DNA of 9,785 nucleotides from Bacteriovoracaceae bacterium UBA1511. GTDB lineage: Bacteria > Bdellovibrionota > Bacteriovoracia > Bacteriovoracales > Bacteriovoracaceae. The stretch is from the NCBI GenBank assembly GCA_002323535.1, contig DCQT01000097.1:1-9785 (forward strand), written 5' to 3'. Position 1 is the first letter of the stretch. The number at the start of each line of letters is the position of its first letter. Below are positions 1 through 6,926 of the stretch, in pieces. Both the position numbers and the translations under genes were made by a program. Under the pieces are notes generated by a model. That model ran no database searches. It was not told the DNA's origin and saw nothing but the letters and a program-made list of their open reading frames with translations.

Positions 1-1797
1 AAGGCTATCGGCTCCGTATTGTTCAACAACGTGATCTGGGTTTACGACGTTGCCTCTTGATTTACTCATCTTCTCGCCGTCTTCTCCAAGAATCATTCCT
101 TGGTTTACAAGTTTTTGAAATGGCTCTTTTGTTGAAACAAGTCCTAGATCAAATAAGACTTTGTGCCAAAACCGTGCGTAAAGAAGGTGTAAAACGGCAT
201 GTTCAACACCACCGACATATAGATCAACGGGCATCCAGTATTTCTCTGCATCTGGGTCCCATGCTTGATTTTCATTTAGTGGGTCACAAAAACGAAGGTA
301 ATACCAACAACTTCCTGCCCACTGAGGCATGGTGTTTGTTTCTCTTTTTGCTGGTTTTCCTGTTTTTGGACAAGTGACATTAAGCCACTCATCAATTGTC
401 GCTAGCGGTGACTCACCTGTTCCAGACGGCTCGTAGGACTTAACTTCAGGCAGGGCCACTGGAAGTTCGTCTTCTTCAAGACATCTCACAGTTCCATCAT
501 CGTATTTTAAAATCGGGAATGGTTCTCCCCAGTAACGTTGACGTGAAAAAATCCAGTCACGAAGTTTATAATTTATTTTTGCTTCGCCAAGGTTTTTTTC
601 TTCAAGCCAAGAGATCATTTTATCGATGGCGTCTTGTTTTCCAAGTCCATCTAAAAAGTCTGAATTAATATGTACGCCGTCTCCAACGAAAGCTTCCTCG
701 TCTAGGTTCCCACCTTCGAGGACAGGAATGATTTCTAGGTCAAATATTTTAGCAAATTCATAATCTCTTTCATCGTGTGCCGGAACGGCCATAATTGCGC
801 CTGTGCCGTAGCTTGCTAAAACGTAGTCAGCTATCCAAATAGGAATTTTTTTATTGTTCACAGGATTGATTGCATAGGCTCCAGTGAAGACACCGGACTT
901 TTCCTTGGCCAATTCTGTTCTTTCTAAATCAGATTTTTTAGCTGCTGCTTTAATGTAAGCGTTAATTTTTTCTCTTTGCTCAGGTGTGGCAATTTTACTT
1001 ACAAGATCATGTTCAGGGGCAAGCACCATGTAGGTCGAACCAAAAAGAGTATCTGCACGAGTGGTAAAAACTTCAATTTTATCTTCACCAGACTCAGTAG
1101 AGAATGTCACACTGGCGCCAACGGATTTGCCAATCCAGTTTCTTTGCATCTCTTTAATATTTTCAGGCCAATCAAGTGTATCTAAATCTTCAAGCAGCTT
1201 TTCCGCGTATTCTGTAATTTTTAGCATCCATTGCTTCATCGGCTTTCTGATAACGTCGTGCCCTCCGCGTTCAGACTTTCCGTCTACAATTTCTTCATTC
1301 GCAAGAACTGTTTTTAAAGCCGGGCACCAGTTCACTTGGATTTCGTCTTCGTAGGCAAGGCCTTTATTGTAAAGTTTTGTGAATATCCATTGAGTCCACT
1401 TGTAGTAATCTACTTCACTAGTGGCAATTTCTCTGTCCCAGTCATAACTAAAGCCAAGCGCTTTTAACTGACGACGAAAAGTATCAATATTATTTAAGGT
1501 TGTCTCACGTGGATGTGTTCCGGTTTGAATGGCGTAGTTTTCTGCGGGAAGCCCAAAGCTATCAAAACCCATGGGGTGAAGTACATTGAAGCCTTTCATT
1601 CTTTTAAATCTTGAAACGATATCACTCGCCGTATAGCCTTCAGGGTGTCCAACGTGAAGGCCAGACCCCGATGGGTAGGGGAACATATCTAAGGCGTAGA
1701 ATTTTGGTTTGTCACTTTTGGAGTTAGACTGAAATGTTTTGTTTTCATCCCAATATTTTTGCCATTTTCGATCAATTTCTTTGAAGTTATAGTCCAT
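1..1797 (-). CDS. leuS: Leucyl-tRNA synthetase, N-terminal 599 residues (cut by left edge)
   Basis: Cytoplasmic class Ia aminoacyl-tRNA synthetase that charges tRNA-Leu with leucine. Reading the complement from ATG at 1797 gives an unbroken frame to base 1. Visible landmarks are the HIGH-type motif HVGH (residues 48-51), the editing-domain threonine-rich TTRADT (245-250), the editing signature AVPAHDERD with its key Asp at about residue 342, the tail RETNTMPQWAGSCWYYLR, and KMSKS at residues 576-580 (bases 58-72). The catalytic and post-transfer editing domains are therefore complete; the anticodon-binding and C-terminal domains (about 200-250 further residues in the family) lie outside. The RETNTMPQWAGS stretch resembles Bacillus-type LeuRS more than the E. 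coli form. The start is supported by AAGGTGA at 1801-1807, 3 nt from the ATG. The gene is divergent from the operon beginning at 1975. Identification is near certain. Confidence 0.98.
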   Translation of the reverse strand, partial: MDYNFKEIDRKWQKYWDENKTFQSNSKSDKPKFYALDMFPYPSGSGLHVGHPEGYTASDIVSRFKRMKGFNVLHPMGFDSFGLPAENYAIQTGTHPRETTLNNIDTFRRQLKALGFSYDWDREIATSEVDYYKWTQWIFTKLYNKGLAYEDEIQVNWCPALKTVLANEEIVDGKSERGGHDVIRKPMKQWMLKITEYAEKLLEDLDTLDWPENIKEMQRNWIGKSVGASVTFSTESGEDKIEVFTTRADTLFGSTYMVLAPEHDLVSKIATPEQREKINAYIKAAAKKSDLERTELAKEKSGVFTGAYAINPVNNKKIPIWIADYVLASYGTGAIMAVPAHDERDYEFAKIFDLEIIPVLEGGNLDEEAFVGDGVHINSDFLDGLGKQDAIDKMISWLEEKNLGEAKINYKLRDWIFSRQRYWGEPFPILKYDDGTVRCLEEDELPVALPEVKSYEPSGTGESPLATIDEWLNVTCPKTGKPAKRETNTMPQWAGSCWYYLRFCDPLNENQAWDPDAEKYWMPVDLYVGGVEHAVLHLLYARFWHKVLFDLGLVSTKEPFQKLVNQGMILGEDGEKMSKSRGNVVNPDHVVEQYGADSL

Positions 1798-1836
1798 CGT
1801 TCACCTTGATATTTAGAAGTGAGTAAATAGCGAATA

Positions 1837-1865
1837 TTCATAGCCGAATTTGCCTAGTCTGTCGC
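1837..1865 (-). promoter_or_regulatory. Weak candidate leuS promoter
   Basis: On the minus strand a GCGACA element (1860-1865) and a TATGAA element (1837-1842) lie exactly 17 bp apart, each matching the sigma70 consensus at 4 of 6 positions. They would start transcription about 30 nt upstream of the leuS ATG. The perfect palindrome GAATATTC (1832-1839) overlaps the -10 side. The match is poor enough to be chance; the support is position and spacing only. The leader is too short for a T-box and shows no T-box sequence. Confidence 0.25.
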
Positions 1866-1910
1866 TAAAATTGAGTGTTTTTTGAAGGTTTAGGTGGGAA
1901 ATCTTGGTGC

Positions 1911-1961
1911 CCTGGAAAACTTTTCCCCGAGGGGTTGGGTATTATTTGAATACCTGGAAAA
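1911..1961 (+). promoter_or_regulatory. Candidate promoter/operator of the 1975-4716 operon
   Basis: A TATTAT hexamer (1940-1945, 5 of 6 to the -10 consensus) lies about 30 bp before the first start codon. It has no recognisable -35 box at 17 bp, so an activator or another sigma factor would be needed. The hexamer is embedded in a perfect inverted repeat, GGTATT-N5-AATACC (1938-1954). The 9-mer CCTGGAAAA flanks it as a direct repeat at 1911-1919 and 1953-1961, 42 bp apart (about four helical turns). The arrangement looks like regulator binding around a promoter, but no regulator family is recognised. Confidence 0.4.
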
Positions 1962-1974
1962 TTAAGGGAAATAG

Positions 1975-2367
1975 ATGGAACTATACCGAAAATCTAAAAG
2001 AGATGATAAAAACGAATTAAGAGAGGTAAACTGGCGAAAATTCGTCACAAATTCAACTCTTCCTCCGAAACTTCCTCAAGAGTATTTTTCTCTACCTGTG
2101 GAGCTTGAGCAATCAAGAATTTTTAGATTTCTAGAGCGTAACGACATTGTATTAACAAGGAGGGTTGTTGAAGTCGGGGATGGTAGATTTTGTTTAGATT
2201 ACATTTGGGAGAGTGATTATTTGCAGGTCATACAAAGAAAAAATGAGCTTAGTTTAATCTGTGAGTTCGCGAATTTAGCAAAGGGAGAATTTAGCATTAC
2301 TCTTATTCACGACCACAGAAGGTTTTCTCTTTCAAAAAAAATTGGCTTACGAATTAGAAGGTCCTAA
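1975..2367 (+). CDS. Uncharacterised 130-residue protein, first gene of a three-gene operon
   Basis: I do not recognise this gene. It encodes a charged, soluble protein with no signal peptide or membrane segment. The first 35 residues are lysine/arginine-rich. From about residue 50 to the end, alternating hydrophobic strands suggest a small beta-rich domain ending in GLRIRRS. The pattern of strands after NDIVLTRRV and at the C-terminus faintly recalls the SAF/FlgA-type fold, but no diagnostic residues prove it. The start is supported by AAGGGA at 1964-1969, 5 nt from the ATG. The stop codon overlaps the next ATG by one base (TAATG), so translation is coupled to the two-TM protein downstream, which suggests a cytoplasmic partner of the membrane proteins of this operon. 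The gene is probably real; its function is unknown. Confidence 0.8.
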   Translation: MELYRKSKRDDKNELREVNWRKFVTNSTLPPKLPQEYFSLPVELEQSRIFRFLERNDIVLTRRVVEVGDGRFCLDYIWESDYLQVIQRKNELSLICEFANLAKGEFSITLIHDHRRFSLSKKIGLRIRRS

Positions 2368-3443
2368 TGGCAAGGAATTTATATTATCTATTTGGAATAG
2401 CTTTATTGGTATCTATCACCACATTTTCTAGTATTTCTCTTAGAGACTATCGTAATTACGAGCAAAACTCTAAAAACTGGCAAAAAGCTGAGAACGCCTG
2501 GCAAAAGGTCCAGCGAAATAGTCTTACACCAAGGGAGTGGGGGGAGCTGGAAATAGCAGGTGAATTAAATAAATCTGAGGATTTGGAGAAAAACGTAAGG
2601 CGGACCCTTACTGTTTATAACCAATACTACCTGCAAAAAAAATACCTTGAGACAAATGCAGGTAATGTGAAAATTAGAAATATAGGATGGCGTGACGTCC
2701 TGGACGAAAATTTTGTTGGGTTTGATGAAATAAAAAAAGATATCCAGAAAAATATAGGCTTATACTCACAGATTAAAAATCAAATTAAAAAGAAAAGAGA
2801 CCTTGAATTAGTGAAAAAGTCTTTATCCAAAAAGTCTTTTAATGATTCGAGTTTGAAATTGTTTGCGCTAATAATAGTGCTTGTTATTTCTGGGTTAGTT
2901 TTTAATTACTTATTTTCTGAAAAACTTTTCTACAAAAAGGTAGAGACTCAAACTCAGGTTAACTTTGAAAATGTAGTTTCAAGCGATGATCAAGTTGTAT
3001 GGAACCTTGCGGAGTTAATTGAGGACTTTTGCCTTGAGATTAAACTTAAATGTAAATCGATGGATGTTTTATCAAAAACTGACCAAATTTATGTTGATAA
3101 AAGTATTTATGAACATTTTGAATTGAGCCTAAAGCCCTTGGTTAAGATAATTGAATTTTTAAATATTAAAAATAAAACTTCTCTTCATTTAAGCCTTTGG
3201 AGTTCTAACAATAAAGTTTATTTATTCAGTGACTTCCATTTGATTCAATTTGAAAATACCTTGAAAGAGCACGGACATCTGGCAAATAAATTATATCAGG
3301 CAGAATCTTTTCTAAGTGAGGAAGGAGGGAGTCTAAAGGTCCTTCATATCAATGGGGGAAACAAAACTCGTTTAGTTTTAAGTTTCAATCACTCTTCATT
3401 AAAAAGATCATTGAACCAAGAAATTACTCAACATAGTGCTTAA
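2367..3443 (+). CDS. Two-TM sensor-like protein with a degenerate histidine-kinase ATPase domain
   Basis: The predicted inner-membrane protein has TM1 at about residues 5-24, an extracytoplasmic, helical, lysine-rich domain (about 25-162), TM2 (about 163-183) and a cytoplasmic part (184-358). This is the layout of a sensor kinase. Residues 210-345 also follow the order of an HATPase_c domain: the NLAELIEDF helix, VDKSIYEHF where the pre-N-box sits, the HGHLANKLYQ segment where GLGLA lies, then EEGGSLKV and the closing TRLVLSF strand. The catalytic features are absent: the N-box Asn position is Lys (about 260), there is no DxGxG (SDFHL, about 288-292), and there is no phosphoacceptor His/DHp helix pair. 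I infer a pseudokinase or adaptor that senses a periplasmic signal without phosphotransfer. AAGG at 2358-2361 and the TAATG overlap with the preceding gene support the start. Gene certain, domain assignment moderate. Confidence 0.85.
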   Translation: MARNLYYLFGIALLVSITTFSSISLRDYRNYEQNSKNWQKAENAWQKVQRNSLTPREWGELEIAGELNKSEDLEKNVRRTLTVYNQYYLQKKYLETNAGNVKIRNIGWRDVLDENFVGFDEIKKDIQKNIGLYSQIKNQIKKKRDLELVKKSLSKKSFNDSSLKLFALIIVLVISGLVFNYLFSEKLFYKKVETQTQVNFENVVSSDDQVVWNLAELIEDFCLEIKLKCKSMDVLSKTDQIYVDKSIYEHFELSLKPLVKIIEFLNIKNKTSLHLSLWSSNNKVYLFSDFHLIQFENTLKEHGHLANKLYQAESFLSEEGGSLKVLHINGGNKTRLVLSFNHSSLKRSLNQEITQHSA

Positions 3444-3457
3444 AAAGTCGAATAGTT

Positions 3458-3473
3458 AGGAGATGAATCTCCT
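3458..3473 (+). promoter_or_regulatory. Hairpin sequestering the ribosome site and start codon of the third operon gene
   Basis: AGGAGAT (3458-3464) and ATCTCCT (3467-3473) are perfect reverse complements around GA. The RNA would form a 6-bp stem with a UGAA loop. The stem holds the only Shine-Dalgarno-like sequence (AGGAG, 3458-3462), and the ATG (3463) follows it with zero spacing, much shorter than the usual 5-9 nt. The upstream stop codon ends at 3443, so a terminating ribosome would reach only to the foot of the stem. This could throttle initiation of the third gene. Confidence 0.6.
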
Positions 3474-4716
3474 GTCCTTTGCTCTATTTACCTGTTTGTT
3501 TTTACCTAGCTTATGCTTCGGAGGAGACGATCTTTCGGGAGATAGGGTTTTTATTTATCTTTTAACTTTTTTAAATTTTGGGCTGGGTTTATCCTGTTTG
3601 TTTTTGATCAAGAAGCACCAAGCAGAAAAACTTACGATTACTTATGATGATAATATAAATAAAGAAACTCATCTTGAGCCTTACGGAACGGAGAAGTTAA
3701 AAGAGTTATTTATCTGTGATTTTGAAAAAGCAAAATTACTTATCATTGATGCTTTTAATAATGAAAAGTTATTAGGTGAATATATAATTTCGAAGCTTCC
3801 TTTAGCAGAAGTAATAGAGCTAAAGAAAAGTTTTAACAATTCTGAATTAGAGGCATTTTTAAGTTGTCTGAGAGTTTCACCCATTACGCTTAAGCAGCAA
3901 GTAGATCAAAAAAAAGAGGATAGAATTTTAGAGCTTGTTTATCGAATTTCTCTTGAGGAAGAGCATAATAATAGGTTTGCTGTTATAAGAGCTGAGCGTT
4001 GGGCCGCCTTAATTAAAAAAGATAATGAATTGGGAAAGTATTTATTCTTATTTTCTGAAATGTCATTCGTTGCGAAGGTTTTTTCTTTTTTAGATAAAGA
4101 AGATATTAACCTCGTTATGGACTTAGTTTTGCAAGACAAGGGAGATGTTGAAGCCGTCCAAGACAAGGTGAATGGTTTTATCCAAAAAGCTAAAAAAGAA
4201 AAAAGTATTGATGATGATTTTCAAAAAATGCTGAGTTACTTCAATAAATTCAATGACGCATACATTGGTTTGGGAGTTGAGAAAATATCGATTTTTCATA
4301 AAAATGAAGTCAAAATATTTGATGTTCTGATTAAGAACATTTCTCCAACTCTTCTTGGTTTAATTTCATTTGATATATTTAAAGATATTCGTCATGAAAT
4401 CTCAAATGAGGAATTTTATAAGTACCTAATAAGGCTTCCTCAGGATAAGCGTTCGTACTTATTTAACAAGTTTTTAAGGCCAACTTCCAAGGATGTTGAT
4501 GAGTACAAGCGTTTTCTTTCCTCGCACAACAAAGAACCCGTTGGCGAAGGTAAAGATTTCGTTTTTAAAAAGTATTTTTATGAAGCTGTTGTGGGTAACC
4601 CAAAATTGTATTCTGAGCTTTTTAATCATTGGAAGCTTCCTTTAAAGAGACTCTCAAGTGGCTTAAGTTTTGAGAACTCGTTTAAAGAGTACTACCCATT
4701 AAAGAAATCAGCTTAA
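3463..4716 (+). CDS. Membrane-anchored FliG-like helical protein (417 aa), tentative
   Basis: The protein starts with a signal-peptide-like segment (1-20, possible cleavage after CFG), a short acidic stretch, one TM helix (about 29-49) followed by KKHQAEK (positive-inside), then about 365 residues of cytoplasmic, charged, alpha-helical sequence. Its C-terminal half reads like the FliG C-terminal pattern. Residues 284-385 contain FDVLIKNISPTLL, then DIRHEISNEEFYKYLIRLP, SYLFNKFLRPTSKDVDEYKRF and FVFKKYFYEAV, in the order of FliG's reV..edla.ALkga, il.nms.R and aq..Iv segments. The middle (80-240) is compatible with further armadillo-like repeats. The FliG torque-helix charges cannot be assigned by eye. 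Flagellar FliG is soluble and about 330-340 residues; this one is tethered. It is the third gene of the 1975 operon, 19 bp after the sensor-like gene. CTG at 3472 is an alternative start at better SD spacing, though CTG is rare. Gene certain, family about one in three. Confidence 0.85.
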   Translation: MNLLSFALFTCLFLPSLCFGGDDLSGDRVFIYLLTFLNFGLGLSCLFLIKKHQAEKLTITYDDNINKETHLEPYGTEKLKELFICDFEKAKLLIIDAFNNEKLLGEYIISKLPLAEVIELKKSFNNSELEAFLSCLRVSPITLKQQVDQKKEDRILELVYRISLEEEHNNRFAVIRAERWAALIKKDNELGKYLFLFSEMSFVAKVFSFLDKEDINLVMDLVLQDKGDVEAVQDKVNGFIQKAKKEKSIDDDFQKMLSYFNKFNDAYIGLGVEKISIFHKNEVKIFDVLIKNISPTLLGLISFDIFKDIRHEISNEEFYKYLIRLPQDKRSYLFNKFLRPTSKDVDEYKRFLSSHNKEPVGEGKDFVFKKYFYEAVVGNPKLYSELFNHWKLPLKRLSSGLSFENSFKEYYPLKKSA

Positions 4717-4718
4717 AT

Positions 4719-4748
4719 TTGACACCCTAAAACAGCTCCAGGGATAAT
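4719..4748 (+). promoter_or_regulatory. Strong sigma70-type promoter of the dehydrogenase operon
   Basis: A perfect -35 box TTGACA (4719-4724) is separated by 18 bp from GATAAT (4743-4748, 5 of 6 to the -10 consensus). Transcription would start near 4755 and give a leader of about 18 nt carrying AAGGGA (4761-4766), 6 nt before the ATG at 4773. The -35 box begins 3 bp after the preceding stop codon. No terminator separates the two units, so read-through from the upstream operon is also possible. Confidence 0.8.
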
Positions 4749-4774
4749 TATTTCTTTAAAAAGGGAATAATTAT
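4744..4774 (+). repeat. 9-bp inverted repeat spanning the -10 box to the start codon
   Basis: ATAATTATT (4744-4752) is the exact reverse complement of AATAATTAT (4766-4774). Each arm also contains the self-complementary 8-mer ATAATTAT (4744-4751 and 4767-4774), 23 bp apart. The left copy overlaps the -10 box and predicted start point; the right copy ends in the first two bases of the ATG. The position suits a repressor operator pair. An AT-only sequence in an AT-rich genome lowers the weight. Confidence 0.45.
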
Positions 4775-6260
4775 GCGGACAATACCAAATTACATAAATG
4801 GAGAATTCATTGAGTCAAAGGCATCTGAATTTACTGAGGTGATCAATCCGTTTAATGAAGAAATTTTAGCAAAAACACCGCATTCAACCGACTCTGAAAT
4901 AAGTAATGCTATTAAAGTAGCGAATGAGGCTTTTTCTACTTGGTCTAAAACTCCTGTTATTGACCGAGTTCAACCACTTTTTAAATTAAAAGGTCTTTTG
5001 GAAGATAACGCCAAGGAGATTTGCGAAATTCTTACAAGAGAGCATGGAAAAACCTATAAGGAGTCATGGGGAGATCTTCTTCGTGGGATTCAAATGGTAG
5101 AGGTTGCGACGGGAATGCCAAGCCTTATGCAAGGAGAGGCGCTTCAAGATGTGGCCAGAGGAATTGATAGTTACGCTTATAGAAAACCTCTTGGTGTGTT
5201 TGCTGGAATAAATCCATTTAATTTCCCGGCGATGGTCCCGATGTGGTTTTGGCCTTTTGCAGTGGCTAGTGGGAATTGTTTTATTGTAAAGCCAAGTGAG
5301 CGTGTATCAATGACTCAAGAGGCGATTTTTAAGCTCATCGATCAGTGTGGATTTCCTCCTGGGGTAATCCAGATGGTGAATGGGTCAAAAGATGTGGTTA
5401 ATCACCTTCTGGAAAGTGAGGATATTAAAGGTATAAGCTTTGTTGGTTCAACTCCTGTGGCGAAATATATTTATGAAAAAGGGTGCGCTCATAAAAAACG
5501 CGTTCAAGCTCTTGGTGGGGCAAAGAACTTTCTTGTCATGACTCCGGACGCTCAAATTGAAAAATCCGTTCAAGCGATGGTGGATAGCTGTCTTGGTTGT
5601 GCAGGAGAGAGATGTTTGGCCGGTGCTGTTCTTGTGGGTATCGGTGATGGTTACGACAAAATGAAAGATGAAGTCCTTCGGGCGGTAAAAAATATAAAAG
5701 TGGGTGATGGACTTAATCCTGAGACAACAATGGGGCCTGTGATTTCAATGGAAGCAAAGGCAAGAATTCTTCAAGACATTGAGCAAGCGAAATCTGAGGG
5801 CGCAGAGTGTATCTATGCTGGTGAGTCTCAAGAAACTCTGGATAAAGGATATTTCGTTGCTCCTCACGTATTTGAAAATGTAAAACCTGGAAGCCTTCTT
5901 GCCACAAAAGAAATTTTTGGGCCGGTTATCTCACTGATGAAAGTTGATACGCTTGGGGAGGCGATTAAGCTTATTAACTCGTCTGATTTTGCAAATACTT
6001 GCTCCATTTTTACAACTAATGGTATGGCCGCTAGAGAGTTTTCTCAAAATGTTCATCCGTCCATGGTTGGAGTAAACCTTGGTGTTCCTGCACCGATGGC
6101 CTTTTTTAGTTTTGGAGGATCAAAGGACTCCTTTTACGGAGACGTTAAAGTCCATGGAAAATCATCTGTTGAATTTTTTACGGAAAAGCTCACTGTTATG
6201 CAGCGATGGTTTAATGAAGATAAAAATGAAAACCTGAATCCGCACTGGGATAATGACTAA
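4773..6260 (+). CDS. mmsA: CoA-acylating methylmalonate-semialdehyde dehydrogenase
   Basis: Cytoplasmic NAD-dependent aldehyde dehydrogenase that oxidises methylmalonate (or malonate) semialdehyde with CoA to propionyl-CoA (or acetyl-CoA) and CO2, in valine, thymine or myo-inositol breakdown. Length 495 residues is normal for the family. The subfamily block PFNFPAMVPMWFWPFA (148-163) contains the oxyanion-hole Asn150. VKPSE (172-176) lies in the NAD-binding region. The catalytic cysteine is Cys281 in GERC, preceded by Arg280, and LLRG carries Arg104; both arginines match those that hold the substrate carboxylate in known MMSDHs. As in that subfamily, LGGAKN (247-252) replaces the general-base Glu of hydrolytic ALDHs, which fits thioester formation. 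EIFGPV (380-385) is the usual coenzyme-side motif. Two small departures are GERCLA for the common GERCMA and AKNF for AKNH. It has its own promoter and is followed 3 bp later by an unknown gene. The substrate is not fixed by sequence. Confidence 0.93.
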   Translation: MRTIPNYINGEFIESKASEFTEVINPFNEEILAKTPHSTDSEISNAIKVANEAFSTWSKTPVIDRVQPLFKLKGLLEDNAKEICEILTREHGKTYKESWGDLLRGIQMVEVATGMPSLMQGEALQDVARGIDSYAYRKPLGVFAGINPFNFPAMVPMWFWPFAVASGNCFIVKPSERVSMTQEAIFKLIDQCGFPPGVIQMVNGSKDVVNHLLESEDIKGISFVGSTPVAKYIYEKGCAHKKRVQALGGAKNFLVMTPDAQIEKSVQAMVDSCLGCAGERCLAGAVLVGIGDGYDKMKDEVLRAVKNIKVGDGLNPETTMGPVISMEAKARILQDIEQAKSEGAECIYAGESQETLDKGYFVAPHVFENVKPGSLLATKEIFGPVISLMKVDTLGEAIKLINSSDFANTCSIFTTNGMAAREFSQNVHPSMVGVNLGVPAPMAFFSFGGSKDSFYGDVKVHGKSSVEFFTEKLTVMQRWFNEDKNENLNPHWDND

Positions 6261-6263
6261 TTA

Positions 6264-6926
6264 ATGTTTCGAGTAATATTTGGCGCGGGATTTATTTTAG
6301 CCTTTTTATCCTTTCTGTTTTTTCGTAACGAAGGAGAGTTTAAGGATGTTTCTTTAAGTGACATTAAGCAAGGTAGTGAAACAGCTAGTTTTATAGATGA
6401 AAAAAAAATTGTGGCGAAAGGACTTAAAGAAGTATCGATAGAAAGACTTAAAAACAGTGTTGTTAAATCAAAAAAAGTCGAAATCAAGAATGAAGTAAAT
6501 CACACTGTCTCAGATGAACCTAATGATCCAAAGATGCTGACGGAAGAAGAGGAAGTTGACTTAAAAAATTTCATTTTAAGAGGCAATACAAGTGCTTTTT
6601 TACCGCTTGTCATTAAAAAGCTTCACGAGATGAATGTTTCAAAGAAAAAAAGAAATCAGGTGGTAGAAGTTTTTAAGGATTATCACTCATTTCAAGAAAA
6701 ATCGAAAGATGAATTTAATAAGTTTTTAAATAAAAAATACGGTGGATATGATGTAACACCATCTACTGATGACTGGATTTTATTTCATAATAAAACTATC
6801 TCTAGGTATAAGAAAAAGCTTAATTTAATTCTAGGAGAAAGACTAGCGTCTGACATTACCAATAGAATTCCTTTTCCTAAAAAGGAAAATGATCAATTAC
6901 AACTTTTTGAATGGAAGTCCTTATAG
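6264..6926 (+). CDS. Uncharacterised membrane-anchored protein (220 aa)
   Basis: I do not recognise this gene. The N-terminus (about residues 3-20, FGAGFILAFLSFLFF) is one uncleaved TM or signal anchor. A disordered, lysine- and glutamate-rich linker follows to about residue 95. The C-terminal helical domain (about 95-205) contains DLKNFILRGNTSAFLPLVIKKL, then a charged helix pair ending in LGERLASDITNRIPFP. It would sit in the inner membrane with the domain on the periplasmic side, or inside if the anchor is inverted. The gene starts 3 bp after the dehydrogenase stop and lacks a clear Shine-Dalgarno, so it is probably translated by coupling. Its base composition is visibly more AT-rich than the dehydrogenase. 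Its stop overlaps the convergent lipoprotein gene by 6 bp. Functional linkage with the dehydrogenase is not implied by anything in its sequence. Confidence 0.75.
   Translation: MFRVIFGAGFILAFLSFLFFRNEGEFKDVSLSDIKQGSETASFIDEKKIVAKGLKEVSIERLKNSVVKSKKVEIKNEVNHTVSDEPNDPKMLTEEEEVDLKNFILRGNTSAFLPLVIKKLHEMNVSKKKRNQVVEVFKDYHSFQEKSKDEFNKFLNKKYGGYDVTPSTDDWILFHNKTISRYKKKLNLILGERLASDITNRIPFPKKENDQLQLFEWKSL

Noticed and set aside
57..1354. Plus-strand open frames at 57-377, 976-1185 and 1061-1354
   Set aside because: They lie antisense to the fully supported leuS frame and show no protein-like features or ribosome sites of their own.
1798..1974. T-box riboswitch upstream of leuS
   Set aside because: The leader is short and no conserved T-box sequence or specifier stem is seen on the minus strand; T-boxes are also mainly a Gram-positive device.
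1975..2367. First operon gene as a FliN/SPOA or FlgA homologue
   Set aside because: The C-terminal strand pattern is suggestive, but no conserved glycines or diagnostic motif are present, so no family was assigned.
3505..3520. Lipobox reading of Cys18 in the 3463-4716 protein
   Set aside because: LPSLC has Leu at -1 and Ser at -2, which does not fit the lipobox; ordinary cleavage or an uncleaved anchor is more likely.
3681..4166. Minus-strand open frames inside the third operon gene
   Set aside because: They are shadows of a long, uniformly coding plus frame and lack initiation signals.
5713..5907. Minus-strand open frame inside mmsA
   Set aside because: It lies antisense to conserved dehydrogenase sequence and is simply an open shadow frame.
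6257..6487. Minus-strand frame with hydrophobic start overlapping the 6264-6926 gene
   Set aside because: The opposite frame is longer, begins directly after mmsA and has a coherent anchor-plus-domain layout.
6872..6889. TTTTCCT-AAAA-AGGAAAA stem as terminator of the lipoprotein gene
   Set aside because: No T-run follows it in the minus direction (GGAATTC does), and it sits inside the coding part of the convergent gene.
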